A stretch of DNA of 64,000 nt from Intestinibacter sp964449895. GTDB lineage: Bacteria; Bacillota; Clostridia; Peptostreptococcales; Peptostreptococcaceae. The notes under the pieces are model-generated. The model was not told the DNA's origin and did not search any database. It saw only the letters and a list, made by a program, of their open reading frames with translations. The position numbers were made by a program, and so were the translations under genes. Shown here piece after piece: positions 8,568-16,378 of this stretch (positions within the stretch are counted from its first letter, which is position 1; every line of letters begins with the position of its first letter). Location: positions 62,001-126,000 of the forward strand of contig CAYVBY010000004.1 of NCBI GenBank assembly GCA_964449895.1, given 5' to 3'.

Positions 8568-9254
8568 TTAATTTACTTTATTTTGATCAAATCCATATTT
8601 AGTCACATATCCATCTATAGACCATACATTTAACTTCTTATCTTTTGCTTCGTACTGAGCATCATAAAGAACATCTAAATGACGTACTCCTTCTTTTATA
8701 TATGCAACTCTAGCTAAACCTTCTTTTAAAACTTCTCTGTTATACATTTTCATTTCATTTCCATCTTGATACCATAAATATCCTAGATATCTATCGTAAT
8801 CATCTTGTAGTGGTCCATCAGTTTCTATATACACTACGTCACCTTTTTTAAGTTTTTTGTTTGCAAATTCTGTAGCCACATCTCCTAAGTAGTCTTTTTC
8901 CTTTGTATTTTCTGGAGTATCTATTAATAAAGTACGTATTCTTATTTTTTCTCCATTTTCAAGTTTTAATTTCATAGTATCCCCATCAACAACTCTATCA
9001 ATAGTTACTTTATAAACATAATCTGGAACTTTTCCTGATTCTAAACTTTCTTTTAACTCTTCATAACTAAGTGGCTCTTCAGAATCTTTTATTTCACTTA
9101 TATCATCTGAAGAATTTATATCATTTGTTCCAAGTACAACTTCTTGTTGTTCAGAAGTAGTTGTTGTAGAATCTTCATCCATAGCAATTTCAATTTCACA
9201 ACCACATACTGCCATTGCCATTACTAAAATTAATAGTACAAGTAATTTTTTCAT
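8568..9254 (-). CDS. lipoprotein with staphylococcal-nuclease (thermonuclease) domain
   Basis: A 228-residue surface nuclease. The N-terminal MKKLLVLLILVMAMAVCGC is a lipoprotein signal peptide with lipobox VCGC. A Ser/Thr/Glu-rich linker follows, and residues 80-225 form an SNase domain. The calcium and catalytic residues of the family are visible: Asp in VDGDT, Arg and Asp/Glu in IRTLLIDTPE, and the second Arg in YDRYLGYLW. All active residues are kept, so Ca2+-dependent cleavage of DNA/RNA outside the membrane is expected. It is 14 bp downstream of the XRE-cupin gene, in the same operon. A nutritional or biofilm role for extracellular nucleic acid is inference. Confidence 0.88.
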   Translation of the reverse strand: MKKLLVLLILVMAMAVCGCEIEIAMDEDSTTTTSEQQEVVLGTNDINSSDDISEIKDSEEPLSYEELKESLESGKVPDYVYKVTIDRVVDGDTMKLKLENGEKIRIRTLLIDTPENTKEKDYLGDVATEFANKKLKKGDVVYIETDGPLQDDYDRYLGYLWYQDGNEMKMYNREVLKEGLARVAYIKEGVRHLDVLYDAQYEAKDKKLNVWSIDGYVTKYGFDQNKVN

Positions 9255-9268
9255 TTTTTATCTCTCCT

Positions 9269-9817
9269 CTATTTATATATTTCTATATTGTGAAAAACAA
9301 CTTTTTCTTTTCTTATATTTTTGTATGTATGTTTTAAAGAACCATCAAATTTTAAGCTGTCTCCTGCTTTTAATTCAAATTCTTCCCTCTCTATTTGAAT
9401 ATTTAGTATTCCTTCTACTACAAGAACTATTTCTTCAATTACATTTTTATGTAGTGAATTATGACTACAACCTCCCTCTAAATCGATAATAAATATGTCC
9501 ATTCCACTTTTAGAATCATACGGAAATATAGAATAAAGTTTCATATTTCCATCTTCTTCCACAATCACTTCAGCATCTTCTTTCTTTACTAAAATTAAGT
9601 CTTTTTTGCAATCATCTAGCAAAGTAGTAAAATTTACTCTCAATCCTGAAGATATTTTCCATAAGGTAGATATTGTTGGACTAGATTCTCCTCTTTCAAT
9701 TTGACCAAGCATTGCTTTGCTGACTCCAGTCAGTTTTGAAGCCTCATCTAAACTTATCCCTATTTCATTTCTCAATTTTCGCAAGTTTTGCCCTACTTTT
9801 GGAAGTTGTGATATCAT
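9269..9817 (-). CDS. XRE-family regulator with C-terminal cupin sensor domain
   Basis: A 182-residue regulator. Residues 1-65 are a Cro/C1-type helix-turn-helix (LRKLRNEIGISLDEASKLTG). Residues 110-180 are a cupin_2 barrel with GGCSHNSLHKNVIEEIVLVVEG and LKAGDSLKFDGSLKHTYKN, the layout of small-molecule-sensing regulators such as those of amino-acid or polyamine catabolism. I start it at 9817 because GAGGAG lies about 10 bases upstream; the earlier in-frame ATG at 9838 has no site. It heads the nuclease operon and is divergent from the omega-amidase. It may control both through the palindrome at 10026-10045. Confidence 0.85.
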   Translation of the reverse strand: MISQLPKVGQNLRKLRNEIGISLDEASKLTGVSKAMLGQIERGESSPTISTLWKISSGLRVNFTTLLDDCKKDLILVKKEDAEVIVEEDGNMKLYSIFPYDSKSGMDIFIIDLEGGCSHNSLHKNVIEEIVLVVEGILNIQIEREEFELKAGDSLKFDGSLKHTYKNIRKEKVVFHNIEIYK

Positions 9818-10013
9818 AAAAATAAATCTCCTCACCATTATATTTTTTAAAGCTAATACTACGATAATTTTCCAAAAAAAAATACTCTTTTATAAAAATA
9901 ATATACTACTTTTATTTAAAATTCAAGTTGATTAAAAATATCCTTTTTTAAGTTAAAAATTTTTTATAAAAAAATTTAACTTTTATATTAATGTATGATA
10001 CAACTTTGTAAGT

Positions 10014-10045
10014 TTGACAACCATAAAAATCTTATATAAGATTTT
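10014..10045 (+). promoter_or_regulatory. candidate promoter overlapped by a 20-bp perfect palindrome
   Basis: TTGACA at 10014-10019 is followed after 17 bp by TAAGAT (10037-10042), a plausible sigma-A promoter for the amidase gene. The perfect palindrome AAAATCTTATATAAGATTTT (10026-10045) covers the -10 region, which suits an operator for repression. The divergent XRE-cupin regulator is the obvious candidate to bind it, but this is inference. Confidence 0.45.
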
Positions 10046-10085
10046 AAGTAACAGAAAATATGTTCAATTTAAAGGAGGATAAATT

Positions 10086-10913
10086 ATGAATAAAATTAAA
10101 ATTGCATTAATTCAAACTCATGTTGAAGAAAATAAATTTGATAACATAAAAAATGCCAGTGAATTTGTAAAAAAAGCTACTAACGAAGGCTGTGATATTG
10201 CAATACTTCCCGAAATGTTTACAACCCCTTACCAAACATCTAATTTTCCTATATATGCAGAAAAAGAAGGTGAGGAATCTTTTAAATTAATTTCTAAAAT
10301 GGCAAAAGATAATCATATATACTTAGTTGGTGGTTCTATACCAGAAAAAGATGATAACAATTTAGTATATAATACTTGCTATGTATTCGATAGAGAGGGA
10401 AATAAAATAGGAAAACATCGAAAAGTTCATTTATTTGACATAGATATTGAAGGTGGTCAAACATTTAAAGAATCCGATACTTTAACTGCAGGAAATAAAA
10501 TAACTGTATTCGATACAGAATTTGGTAAAATAGGTCTTTGTATATGCTTTGATTTTAGATTTCCAGAATTAGCAAGACTTATGGCTCAAAATGGAGCTAA
10601 AATAATGATTGTTCCAGCTGCTTTTAATATGACTACTGGACCTGCTCATTGGGATTTAATGTTTAGATCTAGAGCTGTCGACAACCAAGTATATACTATA
10701 GGATGCGCCCCTAGTAGAGATGTAAATGGATGTTATGTTTCTTACGGAAATTCAATAGTCGTATCTCCTTTTGGCGACATAATATATAAAATGGATGAAA
10801 AAGAAGGATATAAAATAGTTGAAATAGATTTAGATTATGTAGATAAAGTTAGAAAAGAGCTTCCTCTACTTTCTGCTAGAAGACTTGATTTATACGATTT
10901 AAAAGAAAAATAG
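10086..10913 (+). CDS. carbon-nitrogen hydrolase, omega-amidase (NIT2)-like
   Basis: A 275-residue nitrilase-superfamily enzyme with the complete Glu-Lys-Cys triad: ILPEMF near residue 41, KHRKVHLF near 111 and LCICFDFRFPE near 150. The stretch PAAFNMTTGPAHWDLMFRSR and AVDNQVY closely follow what I remember of eukaryotic and bacterial omega-amidase (NIT2/YafV type). These hydrolyse 2-oxoglutaramate or 2-oxosuccinamate to the 2-oxoacid plus ammonia. Length is normal. It has a GGAGG site and a promoter/palindrome upstream, is divergent from the XRE-cupin regulator and ends at a strong terminator. Other small amides remain possible substrates. Confidence 0.85.
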   Translation: MNKIKIALIQTHVEENKFDNIKNASEFVKKATNEGCDIAILPEMFTTPYQTSNFPIYAEKEGEESFKLISKMAKDNHIYLVGGSIPEKDDNNLVYNTCYVFDREGNKIGKHRKVHLFDIDIEGGQTFKESDTLTAGNKITVFDTEFGKIGLCICFDFRFPELARLMAQNGAKIMIVPAAFNMTTGPAHWDLMFRSRAVDNQVYTIGCAPSRDVNGCYVSYGNSIVVSPFGDIIYKMDEKEGYKIVEIDLDYVDKVRKELPLLSARRLDLYDLKEK

Positions 10914-10920
10914 TATACAA

Positions 10921-10960
10921 AAAGGTTGGACAAAATTAAAATTTCATCCAACCTTTTTTA
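10921..10960. terminator. terminator between the omega-amidase and the convergent regulator
   Basis: Stem AAAGGTTGGA/TCCAACCTTT with a 16-nt loop, followed by a T-run, begins 8 bp after the amidase stop and overlaps the last codon of the convergent gene ending at 10958. Confidence 0.85.
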
Positions 10961-12097
10961 TTTTTTACTTTTATTTTTAAAATCGACTTTTTTAACATTA
11001 TTTTTTTTCTTACTTACTTGTAAAGTATTAGGTTTTAAATCCATTAAAACTTCTATATCCTCAGGATATAATATTATTCCTTGATTATATAAATTATCTA
11101 TCAATGTGGAATTACTTATTATATTATTTTCTAGCAATGTTTCATAAGCCATTTTTAATAAAGATGAATCATTTAATTTAAAATTATCATCTAAAGGCTC
11201 TGATTTATCCCAACCTTTTTTATACCATTCATTAAGTAGATAATTATATTTTTTATAACTTATAATACCTAGGCTATATGATCTGTATATAATTAAACTT
11301 ATAGGTACTGCCCATTTTGCCTTAAGTTTTATATATGAATCCAATTCGTTCATATCTTCTAAATTATTTAAAAAAGCCTGTTTTGGAAGTAAAAATGCAG
11401 CAGCAAATTCTTCACAATCAAATTTCTTTAAAGGTAAATTAAGTATACTACTCACAATATATCCTAATTCACATGCTAAGTCATGATTTCTAATAGGAGC
11501 TATATTTCTATCTTCCCCTAAAGATACTACATATTTAACTTGTGAATCTACAGATTGTTTTTGAGTAAATGCACTAGCTCCTTTTCTTTTTATATTCATT
11601 TGACTTATAAGTATACCTTTTGCCATCATAATATCGCCTAAATTTAAAGGTATAGGCTTTTCATCGCTCCAAAGATTCCAGTGCTTTCTTATTTTTTCTG
11701 AAAGGATTTCCATATTGTCATGTCTATTTAAGTTTGCTGGCAAGTCAAGTTCTGGAAAACCTACATAATTTTCAAAAAATAGATATAATTTTCTTAACAT
11801 AATTAGCTTTTCTTTATATGATATCTCTTCCAATCTAGGTATAGTTGAATTTGGATTAAAATGTGAATCTTCCACTATTATTTTCAAATTTTCACTACTA
11901 AAAAAATAATCCTTTGGAAAATGCAATATATTAGACAGTTTTAATGCATTTTCCAAGGTAGGTTTGTATTTATTATCTTCAAAAGCTAAAATATCTTTTT
12001 TATTTATATTAGTTTCTTTAGCTAAAACCTCTACGCTTTTTCCTCTATATACCCTTGCAACTTTTAATCTCTTTCCATTAAACAATTCTTTTTTCAT
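10958..12097 (-). CDS. XRE regulator with ImmA/IrrE-like domain lacking the HEXXH zinc motif
   Basis: A 379-residue protein with a Cro/C1 helix-turn-helix at 8-62 (GKSVEVLAKETNINKKDILA). The following domain has the overall pattern of ImmA/IrrE (DUF955) peptidases. At residues 205-213 it reads HDLACELGY where active members have AHELGH, so both zinc-binding histidines are replaced (Cys209, Tyr213) while the glutamate stays. The downstream EEFAAAFLLP helix with the third ligand region is kept. The domain is therefore probably a ligand- or protein-binding pseudoprotease, or uses another metal site. It has a Lys/Asn-rich C-terminal tail. No mobile-element genes are nearby, so an ICE-type repressor role is not supported. 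Confidence 0.75.
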   Translation of the reverse strand: MKKELFNGKRLKVARVYRGKSVEVLAKETNINKKDILAFEDNKYKPTLENALKLSNILHFPKDYFFSSENLKIIVEDSHFNPNSTIPRLEEISYKEKLIMLRKLYLFFENYVGFPELDLPANLNRHDNMEILSEKIRKHWNLWSDEKPIPLNLGDIMMAKGILISQMNIKRKGASAFTQKQSVDSQVKYVVSLGEDRNIAPIRNHDLACELGYIVSSILNLPLKKFDCEEFAAAFLLPKQAFLNNLEDMNELDSYIKLKAKWAVPISLIIYRSYSLGIISYKKYNYLLNEWYKKGWDKSEPLDDNFKLNDSSLLKMAYETLLENNIISNSTLIDNLYNQGIILYPEDIEVLMDLKPNTLQVSKKKNNVKKVDFKNKSKK

Positions 12098-12171
12098 TCA
12101 TTATCTCTCTTTCATTTAATAAATCTAAAAAAGATTATACTCAATCTCTCAAATAATATCAATTAAATTTT

Positions 12172-12216
12172 AAATAATACTAATTATATATTTTTTTCAA
12201 ATAATTAGTATTATTT
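12172..12216 (-). terminator. hairpin after the first orphan histidine kinase gene
   Basis: A 16-bp perfect stem (AAATAATACTAATTAT and its complement) with a 13-nt loop lies 8 bp beyond the stop of the kinase gene (12224). It is AT-rich with no long T-run, so termination is probable but not strong. Confidence 0.55.
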
Positions 12217-12223
12217 TTTATAT

Positions 12224-14632
12224 TTAATTGTATATATCTGAAAACTCTATATTACATGTTTCTACTTTATTTTGAGATATTAAATATCTATTTGTTTTTT
12301 CATTTTCTTCTATGTCATTTATTATTATTGGTAATTTAACCTCAAAAGTGGAGCCTTTTTCTATTTCACTTTTTACACTTATAGTTCCTTTATGAAGGCA
12401 TACAAATTCATTTACTATAGGTAATCCAAGACCTATACCTTCACATGATCTTGTAAGTCCATCATTTATCTTTTGAAATTCGTCAAAGATTAGCTTTTGT
12501 TGTTCTTCTTCAATTCCAATTCCTCTATCTTTAACAGCTATATTTACAAAACCATCTTCTACTTTTATATCTACATTTATATCATTGTTGTCTTTATTGT
12601 ATTTTATAGCATTAGATAATAAATTTAATACTATCCTTTCTATTTTTTCAGGATCACAAGAAATTATCTGCTCTTCACAATTAGTATCAAAAATTAGATT
12701 AATATTTTTGCTTTCTAAATAATTAGCAACTGACATACTAATATCTTCTACTATACTTATTATATCGTAATTACCAAAACAAACTCCGTAATTTTCACTT
12801 TGTATTTTACTTAAATCTAATAAATTTTGTACTAGTCTTAATAGTCTATATGAATTACTTTTTATAAATTTCAAATGATAATCTAAATTTTCCAAAGTGT
12901 AATTATTATTTTTTTCGTATTTTTCAATAAGTTGTACAGTTCCTAAAATTATATTTAAAGGAGTTTTAAATTCATGTGATATATTTCTAAAAAATCTATT
13001 TTTTAAAGCTTCTAATTGTACAGCCTCTTCTAATAATAACTTATTTTTTTCGTATAATTTCTTTTGAGTAATTTCCCTAGCTGTAAAGAAAAAAGTATCT
13101 TCATTTTTGTCAAGCTTAAGATTCCATTCTAACCATTTGTACTTACCATTTTTGCAAATAATTTTACTTTCTCTATGTATGGTTGAATCTTTAGTATTTT
13201 TAATTTGTTCTTTGACATAATCAATATCTTCTTGGCTCATTATATTAAATATATTACATTCATTCGTTTCATTAATGTCCCAGCCTAATATACTTTTTAG
13301 TCGATCTTCATTTATGCTAACTATATTTCCATTTTTGTCAAATCTTCCAATTATATCTACAGATATATCAATACATTTTTCAAGATATTTTTTCTTATCT
13401 CTATATGTTTTTATTTCCTCTAATATATTGTTAAACTCACTTAAGTTAAAAATGATTACATATAAATGAAAACATATTGTTTTTACAAGATTAACTCCAT
13501 ATTCTATATTTTTTTTATCATCTAAAAAAGTTATTATTATTTGCCCTAATAAAGAATTTCCAAATGATATATTATATATTCCTATTTTACAAATATTTTT
13601 TTCTTTTAATTTTCTAACTATTATATCATTGTTTTTTATTTCATTTACATATTTTATTCCTTCTGATTCTATATTTTTAGAATATTTGTCATATATATTA
13701 TTATATATTTCTTTTCTTTCATAATTCGTTAAGTCACTTATTACTAAACCTTTTTTCATAAGAGTATCGAAAGTTTTTTCATTCTTATCAAAAAAAATTA
13801 AAGTTATTCCATCTGCATTAAATTGCGACATCGTTTTATCTGATATATAATCAAGAAGTTTTTTTATTTTTTCTGCTTTTACATCTTTATCTACAGTTTC
13901 ATTAATTTCTTGCAGTCTAATTTTAAAAAAATCTAAAGTTTTATCTGTATATCTTTTTAAATCTATATTTTTACTATTTCCAGCTAAGTATTTTAAACTT
14001 CCAGATTTATTTAATATAGGATTTATAGTAATTTCAAATAAATTTTTTTCTCCCAATATACTAATTTCTCTTTCGATACGTACAGATTCTCTTCTTTTTA
14101 TCGCTATGTCTTCCATATGCTTAATATATGTAGCATCTTCTTCATCGAAAAAAATATTTGACTTACTTCCTATTAAATCTGTTTTTTCACATTTATGAAA
14201 ATCTTGTTTTTTCTTATTTGTGTATAAATATTCTCCTTTTTTATTTTTTATAAAACAACTTATATCTAAAGTATCTAATAATTCTTCTAAATCTTCTCTT
14301 TTATAAAATTTTTCACAGATATCTCTAGCTATTAAAAAATAACTTTTTTCTCTGTAAAAATCTCCTTCTAACAAATCTCCATTAAAAAAATATTTTTTTT
14401 CATTTATGTCTAAACAAAAATCACAATTTATAGTTTCATCTTTCCCCAAACTATCTATTAAATTATTTAGACTTTTATTATTACTATAGAGGCATTCTTT
14501 TACAGGTATATCAACAACATCTTTTAAATTTAATTCTATTTTTTTTAAAATTGCTTTATTAACAAATTTTATCTTTCTATTTTGGCTTATAACAAAAATA
14601 AAATTATCTACATAATTAAAAATATTTACCAT
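12224..14632 (-). CDS. soluble PAS/GAF sensor histidine kinase, orphan
   Basis: The 802-residue product has no membrane helix. Domains in order are PAS (about 1-105), PAS (115-230, SCFIKNKKGEYLYTN), a GAF-like region (245-415), PAS (425-540, DIIGRFDKNGNIVSINED), HisKA with H-box ISHEFKTPLN near 555 and a HATPase domain with LLSNAIKYN, DRGIGIEEE and GIGLGLPI. All kinase motifs are intact. I start it at 14632, where AAGGAGG precedes the ATG; the frame extends upstream to 14758 without a site. No response regulator is adjacent. In clostridia many such orphan PAS kinases feed phosphate to, or remove it from, Spo0A. That target is inferred from the family. Confidence 0.85.
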   Translation of the reverse strand: MVNIFNYVDNFIFVISQNRKIKFVNKAILKKIELNLKDVVDIPVKECLYSNNKSLNNLIDSLGKDETINCDFCLDINEKKYFFNGDLLEGDFYREKSYFLIARDICEKFYKREDLEELLDTLDISCFIKNKKGEYLYTNKKKQDFHKCEKTDLIGSKSNIFFDEEDATYIKHMEDIAIKRRESVRIEREISILGEKNLFEITINPILNKSGSLKYLAGNSKNIDLKRYTDKTLDFFKIRLQEINETVDKDVKAEKIKKLLDYISDKTMSQFNADGITLIFFDKNEKTFDTLMKKGLVISDLTNYERKEIYNNIYDKYSKNIESEGIKYVNEIKNNDIIVRKLKEKNICKIGIYNISFGNSLLGQIIITFLDDKKNIEYGVNLVKTICFHLYVIIFNLSEFNNILEEIKTYRDKKKYLEKCIDISVDIIGRFDKNGNIVSINEDRLKSILGWDINETNECNIFNIMSQEDIDYVKEQIKNTKDSTIHRESKIICKNGKYKWLEWNLKLDKNEDTFFFTAREITQKKLYEKNKLLLEEAVQLEALKNRFFRNISHEFKTPLNIILGTVQLIEKYEKNNNYTLENLDYHLKFIKSNSYRLLRLVQNLLDLSKIQSENYGVCFGNYDIISIVEDISMSVANYLESKNINLIFDTNCEEQIISCDPEKIERIVLNLLSNAIKYNKDNNDINVDIKVEDGFVNIAVKDRGIGIEEEQQKLIFDEFQKINDGLTRSCEGIGLGLPIVNEFVCLHKGTISVKSEIEKGSTFEVKLPIIINDIEENEKTNRYLISQNKVETCNIEFSDIYN

Positions 14633-15010
14633 ATATAGTACCTCCTTTTTGTTTGACTCCTTATTCTTATTATTAAGAATAAACCATTTTAATTTATAAA
14701 TCAAACATAAAGAAATACTATTTTTTAACCTTTTTTTCTCTTTAAAATTATAATTCAATTTATTTTATATATCCTTAAATTAAACCTCTTATAAATATAA
14801 ATTTCTACAAATATCTATTTAAAATTTTTCTTATTAACTCTAAATCTTATTAATTAATTGTTTATAAATAAAATATATTGTAAAAAAAACTTATATCAAA
14901 AATCTAAAACTAGACTTTAAAATATAAGTTTTTTCGTAATATAATTTTCTACACAACATAAGAAAATCTTTTTATAAATAAATTTAAAATAGGTTCAAAC
15001 AAATACTTTT
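14633..15010 (-). other. 378-bp gene-free stretch between the kinase and the anti-sigma gene
   Basis: It holds the promoter region and ribosome site of the kinase (AAGGAGG near 14641) and the terminator at 14884-14934. The rest is very AT-rich, and no further gene was seen on either strand. Confidence 0.6.
14884..14934 (-). terminator. intrinsic terminator of the sigma/anti-sigma operon
   Basis: On the minus strand a 13-bp stem (AAAAAACTTATAT and its complement), enclosing a smaller inner hairpin, is followed by a T-run. It lies 77 bp after the anti-sigma stop. Confidence 0.7.
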
Positions 15011-15742
15011 TTATTTAAAATATTTATCTTTTATTTTGATTATAGATTCTTCGTCTAAATCATACGCTTCTCCAACATTTCCATCTAATATACCCCAGAC
15101 TTTATTATGTACAGATACGGCATTAGAAAAATTACCTTCTTGCCACATTTCTAAATTACTTCTAAAATAAATTCTTTGATATTCATCTTTTAAATAATCT
15201 AATCCTAAAATAGCTTTTTTTATAGTTTCTGGAGTAACCTCTGTACATTCCCATTTATACTCAGCCTTTACAAGGGTATTTGCTAAAGAATGTATTAATT
15301 TTAATTCTTCTATATTACTTCTTGGATTTTTTACATCTTCAGCTTTTATTACGACTGTTGGTTTGGAATCTTTTGATGTTTCACCACTTTCATTTACTCC
15401 TAAAATTCTAAGCAAATTATCCTTATCTAAAAAATTATGTACTCCAACACAAAATGAATGTAGCTTGTCAAATCTAGAAACTGTATTAGGATTGTAAATA
15501 CATACAATCGGTACTACTATAATAATTATTAGCAAAATATCTATTATCCAACTGATTATATAACTTTTTCTTTCTTTTTTAGATTCTAGAAATGGTTCTT
15601 CTATAATTTCATTTAGATCTGAAGGGATTTTTATATTCTCCAAATCCATTTTAGAAAAATAAAAATCTTTTATATCATTTTTTATGTCTTTATCTATATC
15701 TATACCCATATAGTATAAATTATCTTTATTATAATATGTCAT
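15011..15742 (-). CDS. putative membrane anti-sigma factor with DUF6241-like outer domain
   Basis: A 243-residue protein with an acidic cytosolic N-terminus of about 65 residues, one membrane helix (IISWIIDILLIIIIVVPIVCI) and a C-terminal outer domain. That outer region (LIHSLANTLVKAEYKWECT... EMWQEGNFSNAVSVHNKVWG) resembles the DUF6241 family from memory. The ATG at 15742 follows the sigma-factor stop by 1 bp, and its ribosome site GGTGGGG lies within the last codons of the sigma gene, so translation is coupled. Gene order sigma then single-pass membrane protein is the usual anti-sigma arrangement. No ZAS-type zinc motif is seen, so the role rests on context. Confidence 0.65.
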   Translation of the reverse strand: MTYYNKDNLYYMGIDIDKDIKNDIKDFYFSKMDLENIKIPSDLNEIIEEPFLESKKERKSYIISWIIDILLIIIIVVPIVCIYNPNTVSRFDKLHSFCVGVHNFLDKDNLLRILGVNESGETSKDSKPTVVIKAEDVKNPRSNIEELKLIHSLANTLVKAEYKWECTEVTPETIKKAILGLDYLKDEYQRIYFRSNLEMWQEGNFSNAVSVHNKVWGILDGNVGEAYDLDEESIIKIKDKYFK

Positions 15743-15743
15743 A

Positions 15744-16238
15744 TTATAAATCCCCACCTATATTTGCCTTGATTTTTTTTAATGATTGTCTAATATAGAT
15801 TTTAACTGTATCTTCATTTAAATCTAATACTTTTCCTATTTCTTCATAAGACAAATCAAAATAGTATCTAAGTATAACTACATTTTTGTACTTACACTCT
15901 AATAAATCTATAGCTTCATATAAATTTATTTTGTCATTTTTTAAATAATTTTTATTTATATATTCATTGTCTACCATTCCTATACTTTCTAAAAAATTGT
16001 TAGTATTTATTATTGTTATTTTGTATAACCATAAAACAAAATCACTATCATCAATTAATTTTGAAATATTTTCTTGTATAAAACATATAGTGTCCTTTAA
16101 TATTCTTTTACTATCTTCTTCATATTTTGTATGAAGGAAAATAAGTTTATACATTTGGCTACTATAGTATAATATCGCTTGTTTTATAGCTTTTTTATTT
16201 CCATTTATTGCTTTTAAAATAATCTCTTCTTGGTTCAA
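15744..16238 (-). CDS. ECF-type RNA polymerase sigma factor (TTG start)
   Basis: The 164-residue protein has a sigma-70 region 2-like N-terminus (QMYKLIFLHTKYEEDSKRI) and a clear region 4 helix-turn-helix at about 112-158 (YKNVVILRYYFDLSYEEIGKVL then EDTVKIYIRQSLKKIK). The length is normal for an ECF sigma. It starts with TTG, supported by AAGGAGAT seven bases upstream and no alternative ATG nearby. It is co-transcribed with the membrane protein downstream, the likely anti-sigma factor, and lies divergent from spoVB. The signal and regulon are not visible. Confidence 0.85.
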   Translation of the reverse strand: MNQEEIILKAINGNKKAIKQAILYYSSQMYKLIFLHTKYEEDSKRILKDTICFIQENISKLIDDSDFVLWLYKITIINTNNFLESIGMVDNEYINKNYLKNDKINLYEAIDLLECKYKNVVILRYYFDLSYEEIGKVLDLNEDTVKIYIRQSLKKIKANIGGDL

Positions 16239-16378
16239 AATTTATCTCCTTTTTTCATCTGATAAAAATAATTTTACACTTTTTTTATACTTTCATCAAT
16301 CATAAAACAATACTATATAAATTTTTTTCTATAAAAAATCATATACATAATATATATATTTTTTAAGGAGATAAGCTT

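Noticed and set aside
10958..12097. Integrative-element or phage immunity repressor (ImmA type)
   Set aside because: No integrase, replication, conjugation or phage gene is near, and the protease motif is missing.
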